Assembly (NCBI RefSeq): GCF_022406875.1
Contig: NZ_CP023018.1
Coordinates: 1,306,914-1,370,913, forward strand
From: Ectothiorhodosinus mongolicus
GTDB taxonomy: Bacteria > Pseudomonadota > Gammaproteobacteria > Ectothiorhodospirales > Ectothiorhodospiraceae
Reading direction: 5' to 3'
DNA length: 64,000 bases
The position numbers were made by a program, and so were the translations under genes. Positions within the stretch are counted from its first letter, which is position 1; each line of letters starts with the position of its first letter. Shown here one piece after another: positions 38,461-48,846 of this stretch. The notes beneath the pieces were generated by a model that saw nothing but the letters and a program-made list of their open reading frames with translations, was not told the origin of the DNA and ran no database searches.

Positions 38461-38867
38461 AGATACTCTCGCCAATGGCGGGGGCGTTGATCCCGGCAGC
38501 CATGATCCTGTTGTTGATAATGGTGTATGAAGACTTTTTGCGCCACGCCTTTTAAGGTCTCACGGGTTAATCCCAAGTTGGCACGAATGGTGTCTTCTTG
38601 GTAGTGATACAACGCGCGGCGCAGTTTGCTGATCAGGCTATTGTCCAAATGAAAGCCCACTTCTATGAGCGCCTGCTCGATTTCCGCATAGGTGATGCGG
38701 CGAATGTCATAGCTAACCCATAGGCGTTTGTCCCCGCCGCTACGCACCTCCATTACCGCATCGGCTTCGCGCAGCATCAGCCAAGCAGCCTCAATTTGCT
38801 GATTTTCATTCTGCGGCCCCTTAAAAATCAGCTCGCGCTGCCGCAGGTAATTTTCATTATTATCCAT
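38457..38867 (-). CDS. Uncharacterised 136-residue protein with HMA-like fold
   Basis: I do not recognise a named family. Residues about 20-75 ([19 protein letters not shown], then [20 protein letters not shown], then IEVGFHLDN) follow the beta-alpha-beta-beta-alpha-beta rhythm of heavy-metal-associated domains, but the CxxC metal site is missing. The rest is helical and basic with a His/Gln-rich tail. It starts 36 bases after prmC on the same strand and probably belongs to the hemA-prfA-prmC transcript. No clear ribosome site precedes the ATG. Confidence 0.7.
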   Translation of the reverse strand: MDNNENYLRQRELIFKGPQNENQQIEAAWLMLREADAVMEVRSGGDKRLWVSYDIRRITYAEIEQALIEVGFHLDNSLISKLRRALYHYQEDTIRANLGLTRETLKGVAQKVFIHHYQQQDHGCRDQRPRHWREYL

Positions 38868-38903
38868 GGGGTAATGCTAACCACCGCGCCGGAATATGCA
38901 AGA

Positions 38904-39737
38904 TTAAATCCAATAACCTAAGGTACAGCGAAGGTGGCCTGCTAGATCCTGGCGACTGGAAACCTGCTGAAAACCCGCTCGCGTCATCCGTTCTTGTACT
39001 GCCACTGCCTGATTCCAGCCATGCTCGAGTATCAGTAAGCCGCCTTCATTGAGGTGCTTGGTTGCTGCATCAATGATGGTGAAAAGATCGGCATAACCCT
39101 CAGCCTCGCTGTGCAATGCCATCTGCGGTTCGTGCCGCAAACTAGGCCAATGTGGATCATCCCCAGCGATATAAGGGGGGTTGCTGATAATCAGATCAAA
39201 GCGCCGGCCTGTGATGGGCGCAAACCAGTTGCCCTGGCAAAATTCGATGCGCTCCGCCAGCCCCAGAGCATGCGCATTTTGTTGGGCCACAGCTAAGGCT
39301 TTTGGGCTGTGATCGGTGGCGATGATGTGCAGTAAAGGCCGCTCGCTGGCCAGCGCTAAGCTGATGGCCCCTGAGCCTGTGCCCAGCTCCAATACGGTTT
39401 GCGCGTCACTTGAGGGTAAGTAGGCCAAAGCCACTTCGACCAAGGTCTCAGTGTCGGCGCGTGGAATTAAGACATCGGGCGTGACGCTAAGTCGTAAGGA
39501 CCAAAACTCTTGATGTCCCAAGATATAGGCCAAAGGCTCACCCTGGCAGCGCCGATTCGTCAAGGCTCGAGTTTCATTCCGCAACAATGGATCAGTAATC
39601 TCGTCCTCGCCATGGGCGTAAAGCCACGCGCGATCCCGGCATAGAGCATGAGCCAATAACCACTGGGCCTCGAGTTCAGCGGCATCAAAGCCTTCTAGGG
39701 CTTGCTGCATCTCAGCCAGGAGTTGCTGGTAATTCAT
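38904..39737 (-). CDS. prmC: Release factor glutamine methyltransferase PrmC
   Basis: PrmC methylates the glutamine of the GGQ motif in RF1 and RF2. The 277-residue protein has an N-terminal helical substrate domain, the SAM site LELGTGSGAISLALA and the catalytic SNPPY. It follows prfA by nine bases, so the modifying enzyme is made together with its substrate RF1. Confidence 0.96.
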   Translation of the reverse strand: MNYQQLLAEMQQALEGFDAAELEAQWLLAHALCRDRAWLYAHGEDEITDPLLRNETRALTNRRCQGEPLAYILGHQEFWSLRLSVTPDVLIPRADTETLVEVALAYLPSSDAQTVLELGTGSGAISLALASERPLLHIIATDHSPKALAVAQQNAHALGLAERIEFCQGNWFAPITGRRFDLIISNPPYIAGDDPHWPSLRHEPQMALHSEAEGYADLFTIIDAATKHLNEGGLLILEHGWNQAVAVQERMTRAGFQQVSSRQDLAGHLRCTLGYWI

Positions 39738-39746
39738 GACGCGTCT

Positions 39747-40829
39747 TTAGTCGGCAAGCTGCGCCAGCTGCTCGGTCTGATGCTCATTGATCAGAGGGTC
39801 AATAATGGGGTCAAGCTCACCAGCAATAATGGCCTCAAGCTTGTATAAGGTGAGATTAATGCGATGATCAGTGACGCGCCCTTGCGGGAAGTTGTATGTG
39901 CGAATGCGCTCTGAGCGATCACCGCTGCCTACGAGGCTTTTGCGGGTGGCGCTTTGTTCCTGATGGCGGCGCGTTTCCTCCATCTCCAATAGGCGTGCCG
40001 CCAATAAGCTCATAGCTTTGGCTTTGTTCTTGTGCTGGGATCGTTCCTCTTGGCATTCCACGACAATGCCGCTTGGCAGATGCGTCAGGCGCACGGCTGA
40101 GTCTGTGCGATTGACGTGCTGGCCGCCGGCGCCGCTGGCGCGGTAAGTGTCAACGCGAAGATCGGCTGGATTAATATCTGGGATTTCCATTTCATCGGGT
40201 TCGGCCATGATGGCGACGGTGGCCGCTGATGTATGAATGCGGCCTTGGGATTCGGTTTCCGGAACCCGCTGTACCCGATGGGCGCCGGATTCAAATTTCA
40301 GTCGCGAATACACGCCTTGACCGATAATGCGGGCAATCACCTCGCGGAACCCCCCATGTTCTCCCTCATTGGCCGACAATAGTTCTACCTGCCAGCCCCG
40401 TGATTCGGCATACCGGCAGTACATGCGAAACAGATCGCCCGCAAAAATAGCTGCCTCATCGCCACCCGTGCCGGCACGTATTTCCAAAAAGGTATTGCTT
40501 TGATCATGAGGATCGCGGGGAATCAACAGCTTTTGCAGGTCAAGTTCTAAGGACTCCAGCGCTGCCGATGCCGCTGCTGCCTCCTCCTGAGCCATGGCAC
40601 GCATGTCCGGATCTGGGTCGGCCATCATCTCTTCCGCCGTTTTTAGCTCCCAGGCGCCCCGCAAATAATCGCGCCAGCCTTGAGCCACGGGCTCGAGCTG
40701 CGCATATTCCATCGAGTAACGCCTGAAACGCTCCTGATCCTCGATAACATCCGGAACAGCCAGCAGCCCACTGAGTTCTTCAAACCGCTCGGCGATCTGC
40801 TCCAATTTGCGACGTATGGAGTCTTTCAC
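39747..40829 (-). CDS. prfA: Peptide chain release factor 1
   Basis: RF1 terminates translation at UAA and UAG. The 360-residue protein has the GGQ loop ([16 protein letters not shown]) and the domain-2 region near [12 protein letters not shown], with an N-terminal coiled helix. The start is GTG, overlapping the hemA stop (GTGA), as in the hemA-prfA-prmC operon of E. coli and Pseudomonas. Confidence 0.97.
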   Translation of the reverse strand: MKDSIRRKLEQIAERFEELSGLLAVPDVIEDQERFRRYSMEYAQLEPVAQGWRDYLRGAWELKTAEEMMADPDPDMRAMAQEEAAAASAALESLELDLQKLLIPRDPHDQSNTFLEIRAGTGGDEAAIFAGDLFRMYCRYAESRGWQVELLSANEGEHGGFREVIARIIGQGVYSRLKFESGAHRVQRVPETESQGRIHTSAATVAIMAEPDEMEIPDINPADLRVDTYRASGAGGQHVNRTDSAVRLTHLPSGIVVECQEERSQHKNKAKAMSLLAARLLEMEETRRHQEQSATRKSLVGSGDRSERIRTYNFPQGRVTDHRINLTLYKLEAIIAGELDPIIDPLINEHQTEQLAQLAD

Positions 40830-42160
40830 GAACCGAATTTATCTGTGGGCTTATCGCTACCCGGCAGGTCAAACAGCGTTTGCGCCGCTTCAATGAGATG
40901 GAGCTTGCCATCGCGCGCAGACTCATTCAGTCGATGGCAAGGATCATGCAGCAGCTTATTGGTAAGGGTATGGGCGAGGAAGGTGAGAGCCTCCTCTGGA
41001 GTTTTCCCGTGTTCTATCATGCCCAGCGCCTTGTCCAGCACTTCGATCTGCACGCCATGGGCCTTGTCACGAAAAGCACGGATAGTGCCGACGGCATTTT
41101 GCGCCCGCAGCCAGCCCATAAAGCTATGCACTTGGGCCTCAATGATTTCTTCAGCCTGACGCGCCGCTTCGCGGCGAGATTGCAGGTTTTCCTGAATCAC
41201 ATCCTCAAGATCATCCACTGTGTATAGATAGATGTTTTCCATAGAACCCACTTCCGGCTCGATGTCGCGGGGGACGGCAATATCCACCATGAACATAGGC
41301 CGCCGTTTGCGCGCTTTTAATGCGCGTTCCACAGCGCCTTTGCCAAGAATCGGCAGGGGGCTGGCGGTAGAAGAAATTAAAATGTCCGCCTCGGGCAAGC
41401 GCGAGGGGATGGCCGGCAGAGTAATAATTTCCGCACCAAATTGATCGGCCAAAGGTCGTGCGCGTTCCACCGTGCGATTGGCCACGATGATATGTCCCAC
41501 CTGATGGCTGTGTAAGTGCCGTGCCGCCAGCTCAATCGTTTCACCCGCGCCGATCATCATCGCCGTCAGGGGACGCATATCTCCCCAAATTTGTCGGGCT
41601 AAAGAAACAGCGGCAAATGCAACGGAGACGGGGCTAGATCCAATGGCCGTGGAGGTGCGAACGTTCTTCGCCACCGAGAAGGCGTGTTGAAATAGGCGCC
41701 CCAGTTGTCGGCCCAGAGTGCCTGAGTTGCCGGCACTTTGATAAGCCTCTTTGAGCTGTCCCAATATCTGCGGTTCGCCCAGGACCAGAGAATCTAGGCC
41801 ACAGGCAACCCGCAGAAGGTGGCGCACCGCATCGTCTTGGGTATGGCGGTATAGGTAAGGTTGGATTTCGTCAGGCTTGAGGCGATGGTACTCACCCAAC
41901 CACTGCAAGACCTTGCGGTCCGGATGGCTGGCTTCGGAGCGGAAATAGATTTCCGTACGGTTACAGGTTGAGAGAATTGCCGCTTCGTCGACTGGCGTGG
42001 CGCGTTGCAAGCCTCCCAGCGCTTCATCCATGCGATCAGGGGCGAAAACAATGCGCTCGCGTATACCCACGGGCGCCGACTTGTGGTTGACTCCAAGGGA
42101 GAACAGCATCGCGCGCGAGGTTTGTGTGAATAGCGTATTCTGCTTGAGCATTGAAGTCAT
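40826..42160 (-). CDS. hemA: Glutamyl-tRNA reductase
   Basis: HemA reduces glutamyl-tRNA to glutamate-1-semialdehyde, committing glutamate to haem; HemL (54455-55735) performs the next step. The catalytic cysteine lies in STCNRTEIY (Cys66 in this numbering), followed by the NADPH domain ([15 protein letters not shown]) and a C-terminal helical dimerisation domain. The ATG at 42160 is used because GGAG lies nine bases upstream. It adds 17 residues before the family-typical [13 protein letters not shown], whose own ATG (42109) lacks a ribosome site, so the true start is open. Confidence 0.95.
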   Translation of the reverse strand: MTSMLKQNTLFTQTSRAMLFSLGVNHKSAPVGIRERIVFAPDRMDEALGGLQRATPVDEAAILSTCNRTEIYFRSEASHPDRKVLQWLGEYHRLKPDEIQPYLYRHTQDDAVRHLLRVACGLDSLVLGEPQILGQLKEAYQSAGNSGTLGRQLGRLFQHAFSVAKNVRTSTAIGSSPVSVAFAAVSLARQIWGDMRPLTAMMIGAGETIELAARHLHSHQVGHIIVANRTVERARPLADQFGAEIITLPAIPSRLPEADILISSTASPLPILGKGAVERALKARKRRPMFMVDIAVPRDIEPEVGSMENIYLYTVDDLEDVIQENLQSRREAARQAEEIIEAQVHSFMGWLRAQNAVGTIRAFRDKAHGVQIEVLDKALGMIEHGKTPEEALTFLAHTLTNKLLHDPCHRLNESARDGKLHLIEAAQTLFDLPGSDKPTDKFGS

Positions 42161-42277
42161 GAATAGATGCTCCGCACTCCGAAGCGTTGCACGCGAGTTT
42201 ACACGCTCTGACGGAGTTCTGCCCGATTTTGGGCGTGATTCAACGCAACTCCTGCGTTACGCGGTGGTCCTATAAGC

Positions 42278-43855
42278 ATGTATAGTCGGTCCATGACACG
42301 GTATTTGCTCAGCATGATGAATTCCTTGGTGCAATGCGTTTTTTATCGTTCGAAATGGCTGGCTTTCGGCAGCGCACTTCTGCTGACCGCCTGCACCACG
42401 TTGCCGGATCAGCAACGTGTCTCCATGCCACAGACTAGCGTATCTGACGCAGAATGGGTTGCGGAGAGTCAAGACAGCGCCGAATTCATGTATGAATTAC
42501 TGGTCGGCGAAGTCGCCGGACAGATGGGTGAGCTGGCCCTAGCTGCCGAATATTACCTTCGTGCTGCGCGGCGATCAGACGACCCCGATATTGCGGAAAG
42601 AGCAACGCGCATTGCCCTGTTCTCCGGCGATTTGGATCTGGCCTTGCCCGCCGCCGAGGTCTGGATGGAACGTGTGCCAGAGCATCTCGAGGCCCGCCAG
42701 ATATACGCCGCCTTGCTCATCAGTGCCGGAGACAGTGAACAAGCCGCCGAACAGTTGGATCAGTTGTTTCAGCAGTTGGAAATCTCCGGTGGAGACGGAT
42801 TGAGTTTGTTGGTGAGCCTAGTTGCGCGCAGCGAGAATACGGAAGCAGCGACCGCGGCGCTGAGTCAGTTGGTAGACAATTACCCAGAGAATCTCGAGTT
42901 GCAGCAAGCTTATGGGCGCCTTCTGTTGCAGCAAGGCGATTATGAGGCGGCGCATGCTGTGTTCGCTGTCATCGTCGAGGCCCGGCCTGATGATGGCCAT
43001 GTGCTCTACACCTTGGCGCTGATTCATATCGAAATGCAGCAATATGATGAGGCTGGATCGCTGCTACAACGTGTTCTAGGCACGGGGGAGCGTCTCGAAG
43101 AGAGTCACTACTACCTCGGGCGTATCGCTGAGCTAGAGGGGGATGTGGCTGCAGCGATTGGCCACTACCGGCGCGTGCAAGCCAATAATCATGAGCGCGA
43201 TGCCGTGTTTCGTCTGGCTCGCCTACTTGGCGGCGAGGGTCAGTTAAGCGAGGCCCGTCAGGCGCTGTCGCGTTATCGTCAGCGCACCCGCGAACCTGTG
43301 GTGCAGATTCAGACCTATGTGCTTGAGTCGGCTCTGTTGCGCGATGCCCAGGAATATTCTGCTGGTTTGGAGCTGCTGAACGCAGCTCTGGGGGAGCATC
43401 GCGGGGATTTTGAATTGCTGTATGCACGGGCGCTGATGGCAGAACGCTTAGGTGATATCGACACCTTGGAAGAAGATCTGCGTTTCATCCTGCGTCAGGA
43501 TCCTAACAATGTGACGGCCCTCAACGCCCTAGGCTACACCCTAGCCGATCGCACAGATCGTCACCAAGAAGCGTATGCCTATATCACCCGTGCCTTTGCA
43601 CAGCGTCCTGATGATGCCGCGATTACTGACAGTATGGGCTGGGTACTGTACCGGCTTGGGCGTCTAGATGAAGCCGAAGACCTGCTGCGGCGCGCACATG
43701 CCATGATGGATGATGGCGAAATCGCCAGCAATTTAGCCAAAGTGCTGTTTGCTCAGGGTAAGCGCAGTGAAGCTCGCCAGGTGCTGGAAACAGCCTTAGA
43801 GAAATACCCCGAGCATGAGCGCCTGCTGCGATTCCAGCAGCAAATGGGGTTTTGA
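42278..43855 (+). CDS. TPR-repeat lipoprotein
   Basis: The 525-residue product carries a lipobox LLTAC (Cys39) and about ten tetratricopeptide repeats (for example GQMGELALAAEYYLRAARRS, YNEAGSLLQRVLG-type units, NVTALNALGYTLADRTDRHQEAYAYITRAFA). It matches the protein found between hemA and lolB in Pseudomonas (PA4667-like). The role is likely envelope scaffolding, not proven. The start is uncertain: ATGs at 42278 and 42293 are both possible. A TATAGT -10-like box (42281-42286) ends six bases before the second. A dyad AACGCA-N5-TGCGTT (42242-42258) lies upstream. Confidence 0.85.
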   Translation: MYSRSMTRYLLSMMNSLVQCVFYRSKWLAFGSALLLTACTTLPDQQRVSMPQTSVSDAEWVAESQDSAEFMYELLVGEVAGQMGELALAAEYYLRAARRSDDPDIAERATRIALFSGDLDLALPAAEVWMERVPEHLEARQIYAALLISAGDSEQAAEQLDQLFQQLEISGGDGLSLLVSLVARSENTEAATAALSQLVDNYPENLELQQAYGRLLLQQGDYEAAHAVFAVIVEARPDDGHVLYTLALIHIEMQQYDEAGSLLQRVLGTGERLEESHYYLGRIAELEGDVAAAIGHYRRVQANNHERDAVFRLARLLGGEGQLSEARQALSRYRQRTREPVVQIQTYVLESALLRDAQEYSAGLELLNAALGEHRGDFELLYARALMAERLGDIDTLEEDLRFILRQDPNNVTALNALGYTLADRTDRHQEAYAYITRAFAQRPDDAAITDSMGWVLYRLGRLDEAEDLLRRAHAMMDDGEIASNLAKVLFAQGKRSEARQVLETALEKYPEHERLLRFQQQMGF

Positions 43856-44457
43856 TGCGGGCGCAGATTGCGGCGCTGGGGGCCTTGGTCCTGTTGTCAG
43901 CCTGTGCCAGCCTGCCCCAGCCGCCGGCGGTGGATGATGCCCAGCAGGCCTATGAGCATCATGTTAAGGTGCTGCTAGAGCGCCAGCACTGGACTCTGAC
44001 CGCTCGGGTAGCCGTGCATCATGACGAAGAGCGCTGGCATGCGAATCTGCGCTGGCAACAAAACCAAGATGCCTTTGATATTCAACTCTATGGTCCCCTG
44101 GGTCGTCAGATCGCGCATTTGCAAGGCAATTCAGGCGCGGTGCTGCTGCGCTTGCCCGATGGTCAGCAGCTAGAGGACTCCGAGCCTAGCGCCCTGATGC
44201 AACAAGCCGTGGGCTGGTCTATGCCGGTTGCCGGCATGCGCTATTGGCTGATGGGACTGAGTGCGCCGCAATCGCCGATACAAGCCAAAGCATTGAACGA
44301 GGCTGGCCTGCTGCAACAGTTGGCGCAGCAGAATTGGACCATTCAATACGAACGCTACCAGGATGCCTCAGGTCAGCTCATGCCGCAGCGCCTGCAGATG
44401 CAATGGCAGGACACGCAGCTGCGCTTAGTCGCTGATTCCTGGGAGTGGGGCAGATGA
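43855..44457 (+). CDS. lolB: Outer membrane lipoprotein LolB
   Basis: LolB receives lipoproteins from LolA and inserts them in the outer membrane. The 200-residue product has a lipobox LLSAC with Cys17, followed by the LolA/LolB-type open barrel (WTLTARVAVHHDEERWHANLRWQQ; DIQLYGPLGRQIAHL). The ATG at 43855 overlaps the preceding stop by one base and has GGGG upstream. ispE overlaps its end (ATGA). Confidence 0.92.
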   Translation: MRAQIAALGALVLLSACASLPQPPAVDDAQQAYEHHVKVLLERQHWTLTARVAVHHDEERWHANLRWQQNQDAFDIQLYGPLGRQIAHLQGNSGAVLLRLPDGQQLEDSEPSALMQQAVGWSMPVAGMRYWLMGLSAPQSPIQAKALNEAGLLQQLAQQNWTIQYERYQDASGQLMPQRLQMQWQDTQLRLVADSWEWGR

Positions 44458-45353
44458 ATACTCAGCTAAACTTTGCTGATCAGCAATGGGCTGCATCCTT
44501 AGAGTCCGGTAAAGCTTGGCCAGCGCCGGCCAAGCTCAACTTGTTTTTGCATATCACCGGACGCCGCGCCGATGGATATCATGAACTGCAGACTCTGTTC
44601 CAATTTCTTGATATCGGTGATTTGCTGGATTTTGCGATCACCGATGACGGGCAAATAACCTGCCTGCATCACCTGCAGGGGCTCAATCCAGAACAGGATT
44701 TATGCTGGCGTGCGGCGCGCCTGTTGCAAAAAAGTACGGGCTGCTCAGCAGGCGCGCAGATTCACTTGTACAAACAACTGCCCATGGGCGGCGGCTTGGG
44801 CGGGGGTAGCTCAGATGCGGCTACCGTGCTGGTGGCACTCAATGCCCTCTGGAATACTCAACTGAGTAGCGAGGAGCTGGCGGCGCTGGGCTTGTCTCTG
44901 GGCGCGGATGTGCCGATTTTCGTGCATGCGCAAGCGGCTTGGGCAGAAGGGGTGGGCGAGTATTTGCAGGCTGCCGACCCACCCGAGCCGATTTATCTGG
45001 TGATTCATCCCGGAGTACATGTCGCCACGGGGCGGGTTTTCAGCGATCCTGGATTGACACGCACTTGCCCACCAATCACAATGTCCGACTTTATTTTGGG
45101 TCGAGCAGGCAATGTCTGCGAGCCCTTGGTGCGGCGCTTATACCCTGAGGTGGGGGAGGCGCTGGACTGGCTCAGTAATGCGGGATGTGAAGCCCGCATG
45201 ACCGGCACCGGTAGTTGTGTGTTTGCAGCGCTGGGTGATCAGGCTGCGGCACAGAACTTATTGGGTAGTCTCCCAAGCCGCTGGACAGGCTGGGTAGCGA
45301 GAGGTAGGAACCAATCGCCATTGATGGATCGCTTGCAACTGTTTGAAAATTGA
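44454..45353 (+). CDS. ispE: 4-diphosphocytidyl-2-C-methyl-D-erythritol kinase
   Basis: IspE phosphorylates CDP-methylerythritol in the MEP isoprenoid pathway (dxs and ispA of the same pathway lie at 4702-7577). This is a GHMP kinase of 299 residues with PAPAKLNLFLHITGRRADGYHEL and the ATP motif PMGGGLGGGSSDAA. The ATG at 44454 overlaps the lolB stop. A tRNA-Gln gene begins five bases after its stop. Confidence 0.95.
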   Translation: MNTQLNFADQQWAASLESGKAWPAPAKLNLFLHITGRRADGYHELQTLFQFLDIGDLLDFAITDDGQITCLHHLQGLNPEQDLCWRAARLLQKSTGCSAGAQIHLYKQLPMGGGLGGGSSDAATVLVALNALWNTQLSSEELAALGLSLGADVPIFVHAQAAWAEGVGEYLQAADPPEPIYLVIHPGVHVATGRVFSDPGLTRTCPPITMSDFILGRAGNVCEPLVRRLYPEVGEALDWLSNAGCEARMTGTGSCVFAALGDQAAAQNLLGSLPSRWTGWVARGRNQSPLMDRLQLFEN

Positions 45354-45358
45354 ATAAT

Positions 45359-45433
45359 TGGGCCGTCGCCAAGTGGTAAGGCACCGGGTTTTGATCCCGG
45401 CATTCGCAGGTTCGAATCCTGCCGGCCCAGCCA
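45359..45433 (+). tRNA. tRNA-Gln (anticodon TTG)
   Basis: The sequence folds as a complete cloverleaf. The seven-pair acceptor stem is TGGGCCG/CGGCCCA with discriminator G and an encoded CCA at 45431-45433. The anticodon stem is CCGGG/CCCGG with loop TTTTGAT, giving anticodon TTG. The T-arm GCAGG-TTCGAAT-CCTGC is perfect. It lies between ispE and prs as in Pseudomonas, and must be cut from the surrounding transcript. Confidence 0.97.
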
Positions 45434-45476
45434 TTAATTACAGCTTCCCGGGTTTGCCGTTGTGGAGAAGAACAAG

Positions 45477-46415
45477 ATGATGATTTTCGCCGGGAACGCA
45501 ACACCCCGGCTGGCTCAAAGCGTAGCCTCGCATCTTAATCTCCCGCTGGGGAAGGCTGTGGTGAGCCGCTTTAGTGACGGTGAAGTCCAGGTAGAGATTT
45601 TAGAAAACGTGCGCGGTCGCGACGTTTTCATTGTGCAGTCCACTGGCAATCCGACCAATGAAAACATCATGGAGCTGCTGATTATGGTGGATGCGCTGCG
45701 CCGCGCCTCAGCCGGCCGCATCACCACCGTGGTTCCTTACTTTGGTTACTCCCGCCAAGATCGTCGCGTTCGCTCAGCACGTGTGCCGATCTCGGCCAAG
45801 GTGGTGGCTAACATGCTTGAAGCTGTGGGTGCCAATCGCGTTTTAACCGTCGATGTGCACGCTGATCAGGTGCAGGGTTTTTTCAACGTGCCGGTAGATA
45901 ATGTGTACGCCTCACCCATCTTGCTCGGCCACATCTGGCGGCAAAAAATACCCAACCTTTTGGTGGTCTCGCCCGATGTGGGCGGTGTGGTGCGGGCGCG
46001 CGCTTTGGCTAAGCGCTTGGATGATGCTGATTTGGCCATTATCGACAAGCGTCGTCCTCGGGCCAATGAATCCCAAGTGATGAATATCATCGGTGATGTT
46101 GAGGGCAAAACCTGCATCATCATCGACGACCTCGTGGATACCGCCGGGACCTTGTGTCTGGCCGCCGCAGCATTAAAAGACCATGGCGCAGAAAAAGTGA
46201 TTGCTTACGCCACACACCCGGTGCTCTCCGGTCCAGCCATCGACAACATCAATGGTTCGCAGCTGGATGAACTGGTGGTCACCGATACCCTGCCGCTTAC
46301 TGCCGAAGCGGAAGCCTGCGATCGCATCACACAGTTGAGTGTTGCCGGCATGCTGGCGGAAACTATTCGCCGCATTAATCGCGAAGAGTCGGTGAGTTCT
46401 TTGTTTATTGATTAG
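45477..46415 (+). CDS. prs: Ribose-phosphate pyrophosphokinase
   Basis: Prs makes PRPP from ribose-5-phosphate and ATP for nucleotides, histidine and tryptophan. The 312-residue product shows [11 protein letters not shown], the flexible loop [18 protein letters not shown] and the PRPP-binding [12 protein letters not shown]. The ATG at 45477 has GGAG nine bases upstream. The gap to rplY (59 bases) holds only a weak GC dyad (CCCGC/GCGGG, 46425-46448) with a T-rich tail. Confidence 0.96.
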   Translation: MMIFAGNATPRLAQSVASHLNLPLGKAVVSRFSDGEVQVEILENVRGRDVFIVQSTGNPTNENIMELLIMVDALRRASAGRITTVVPYFGYSRQDRRVRSARVPISAKVVANMLEAVGANRVLTVDVHADQVQGFFNVPVDNVYASPILLGHIWRQKIPNLLVVSPDVGGVVRARALAKRLDDADLAIIDKRRPRANESQVMNIIGDVEGKTCIIIDDLVDTAGTLCLAAAALKDHGAEKVIAYATHPVLSGPAIDNINGSQLDELVVTDTLPLTAEAEACDRITQLSVAGMLAETIRRINREESVSSLFID

Positions 46416-46474
46416 TTTTTTGGCCCCGCTTCTGGTCGCGGATGCGGGTTTTATTGTTTGTTTGGAGAATCTCA

Positions 46475-47128
46475 ATGAGTCTTAATTTTGAACTTGAAGC
46501 TGAGCCGCGCGAGTTGCAGGGCAAGGGTGCGAGCCGCCGCCTGCGTCGCGAAGGCAAGCTGCCGGCGATTGTCTATGGCGCTGGCAAGGAACCACTTAGC
46601 ATTACCTTAGACCACAACACGATATGGCTAAGTCAGGCCTATGAAGCGTTTTACAGCCATATCCTGACCGTCAAATTGCCGGGTAAAAAAGCCGAGCGGG
46701 TGATTTTGCGGGATATTCAGCGCCATCCCATCAAGCCACTGATTTTGCACATGGATTTGCAGCGTGTGGTGGAAAATGAAGCCCTGCGAGTGCACGTACC
46801 CCTGCATTTCCTCAATGAAGAAATCTGTGTCGGCGTGAAAACCGGCGGCGGTATGATTAGCCATCAGGCCGTGGAAGTGGAAGTCGAGTGCTTGCCCAAG
46901 GATCTGCCCGAGTACATTGAGGTGGACGTTGCCGAGTTGAATGTCGGCGATTCCCTGCATCTCTCGCAAATCATCTTGCCTGCCGGTGTGAGTATCGTGG
47001 CGCTGCAACAGGGTGAGGATCATGACTTGCCGGTGGTGAGCGTACTGAAAACGCGTGGCGCAGCAGGTGCGGATGATGAAGCCGCTGATGAAGCCGAGGG
47101 CGGCGAACAAGCCACTCCAGAAGAATGA
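46475..47128 (+). CDS. rplY: 50S ribosomal protein L25 (Ctc, long form)
   Basis: L25 binds 5S rRNA. At 217 residues it is the long, general-stress (TL5/CTC) type: an N-terminal L25 domain ([24 protein letters not shown]) plus a C-terminal beta domain ([18 protein letters not shown]) and an acidic tail. The ATG at 46475 has GGAG seven bases upstream. It precedes pth by 11 bases. Confidence 0.95.
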   Translation: MSLNFELEAEPRELQGKGASRRLRREGKLPAIVYGAGKEPLSITLDHNTIWLSQAYEAFYSHILTVKLPGKKAERVILRDIQRHPIKPLILHMDLQRVVENEALRVHVPLHFLNEEICVGVKTGGGMISHQAVEVEVECLPKDLPEYIEVDVAELNVGDSLHLSQIILPAGVSIVALQQGEDHDLPVVSVLKTRGAAGADDEAADEAEGGEQATPEE

Positions 47129-47139
47129 GGTAGTGGCGG

Positions 47140-47718
47140 ATGGGCGCCCAGGTATCGCTGATTGCCGGCTTGGGCAACCCTGGGCCTAAGTATGAACAGA
47201 CCCGGCACAATGCCGGGTTCTGGTTATTGGATGCGCTGGTTCGTGAGCAAAACGCTAGCTTCCGTTTGGAGGCTCGTTTTGGCGGGGAGATCGCGCGTAT
47301 CCAGCTGGCCGGTCATGATGTCTGGCTGTTAAAGCCCATGAGCTTCATGAACCACAGCGGCCAACCGCTGCGGCAAATGGCTCATTTTTATAAGCTCGAT
47401 GTGGCTGATTTGTTGGTGGTGCATGACGAAATCGATTTGCCGCCGGGAACGGCTCGCCTGAAAAAAGGCGGTGGGCATGGTGGGCATAATGGCCTGCGCC
47501 ACATTTTGAGCCATTTTTCTGCGGATTTTTGTCGCCTGCGCTTGGGGGTGGGCCATCCGGGCCACAAAGACCAAGTTGTGAATTATGTGTTGGATCGGCC
47601 AAGCCGTGACGAAGAAGAGGCCATTCACGCGGCGATTCAACGTGCACTGCAGGTTCTGCCTTTGGTAGTGGGTGGTGAATGGGAAAAAGCCATGAACCAG
47701 CTACACACCGAACCCTAA
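47140..47718 (+). CDS. pth: Peptidyl-tRNA hydrolase
   Basis: Pth recycles peptidyl-tRNAs released early from ribosomes. The 192-residue enzyme shows AGLGNPGPKYEQTRHNAGFW with the catalytic His23, MNHSGQ, and the DEIDLPPGTARLKKGGGHGGHNGLR motif. It sits between rplY and ychF, the usual order. Confidence 0.97.
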   Translation: MGAQVSLIAGLGNPGPKYEQTRHNAGFWLLDALVREQNASFRLEARFGGEIARIQLAGHDVWLLKPMSFMNHSGQPLRQMAHFYKLDVADLLVVHDEIDLPPGTARLKKGGGHGGHNGLRHILSHFSADFCRLRLGVGHPGHKDQVVNYVLDRPSRDEEEAIHAAIQRALQVLPLVVGGEWEKAMNQLHTEP

Positions 47719-47742
47719 AACCCGAGTGGAAGCGAAGACTTT

Positions 47743-48834
47743 ATGAGCGTCAAATGCGGTATTGTCGGGCTGCCCAATGTGGGCAAATCGACGCTTTTTA
47801 ATGCTCTGACCAAAGCCGGTATTCAGGCAGAGAATTATCCTTTTTGTACCATCGAGCCCAATGTGGGTGTGGTTGCCGTGCCTGACCCGCGGCTACAGGC
47901 CTTGGCAGAGATTGTGCAGCCCGAGCGTGTGCTTCCGACTACCGTAGAGTTTGTCGATATCGCCGGTTTGGTGGCTGGAGCCTCAAAAGGCGAGGGCTTG
48001 GGCAACCAGTTTTTGGCGCATATCCGCGAAACCGATGCCATTGCCCATGTTGTGCGTTGTTTCGAGAACGATGACGTGGTGCATGTCGCCGGGCGTGTAG
48101 ATCCCGTGGCCGACATAGAAACTATTCATACTGAACTGGCGTTGGCTGATTTAGAGACGGTGGAAAAGGCCTTGAATCGCTTAACGCGAGCCGCCAAGTC
48201 GGGCGACAAAGCGGCGATAGCACGCAAAAATCTAGCGGAAAAAGCGATGGCCACTCTGGCCGATGGTCAGGCCGCACGTACCTTGTCTTTGACCGATGAA
48301 GAGCGGCCCTTGTTGCGCGAGTTGCAATTGATCACCGCCAAACCAGCGATGTTTATCGCCAACGTCAATGAAGATGGATTTGAAAACAATCCGTTGTTGG
48401 ATCGAGTGCGCGAGTTGGCTGCCGCAGAACATGCCGAAGTCGTGCCGATTTGTGCCAATATCGAGGCCGAAATCGCCCAGCTTGAAGAGGATGAGAAAGC
48501 CGAGTTCTTGGCTACTATGGGTCAAGATGAGCCGGGGCTAGATCGGGTGATTCGCGGCGCCTATGTATTGCTCGGATTGCAAACCTTTTTCACGGCGGGG
48601 CCCAAAGAGGTTAGGGCATGGACGATTCGCCAAGGGGCCACCGCGCCGCGTGCCGCTGGCGCGATTCATACGGACTTTGAAAAAGGCTTTATTCGGGCAG
48701 AGGTGATTGCCTATGCGGACTTCATCGCCGGTCGCGGTGAACAGGGGGCCAAAGACGCTGGAAAATGGCGGCTTGAGGGCAAAGAATATGTGATGCATGA
48801 AGGTGATGTGGTGCACTTTCGTTTCAATGTCTAA
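47743..48834 (+). CDS. ychF: Redox-responsive ATPase YchF (OLA1 type)
   Basis: YchF is an Obg-family P-loop protein that binds the ribosome and prefers ATP. The 363-residue product has GLPNVGKST at residues 9-17, the switch [20 protein letters not shown], the altered base-recognition motif NVNED that explains ATP preference, and a C-terminal TGS domain ending [15 protein letters not shown]. It ends the lolB-to-ychF series; tRNA-Met follows after a separate promoter. Confidence 0.96.
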   Translation: MSVKCGIVGLPNVGKSTLFNALTKAGIQAENYPFCTIEPNVGVVAVPDPRLQALAEIVQPERVLPTTVEFVDIAGLVAGASKGEGLGNQFLAHIRETDAIAHVVRCFENDDVVHVAGRVDPVADIETIHTELALADLETVEKALNRLTRAAKSGDKAAIARKNLAEKAMATLADGQAARTLSLTDEERPLLRELQLITAKPAMFIANVNEDGFENNPLLDRVRELAAAEHAEVVPICANIEAEIAQLEEDEKAEFLATMGQDEPGLDRVIRGAYVLLGLQTFFTAGPKEVRAWTIRQGATAPRAAGAIHTDFEKGFIRAEVIAYADFIAGRGEQGAKDAGKWRLEGKEYVMHEGDVVHFRFNV

Positions 48835-48846
48835 AGCCTGCTCAGC

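Noticed and set aside
46425..46448. Terminator between prs and rplY
   Set aside because: Only a 5-bp stem with a 14-base loop and a weak T-rich tail; too poor to call as a feature.
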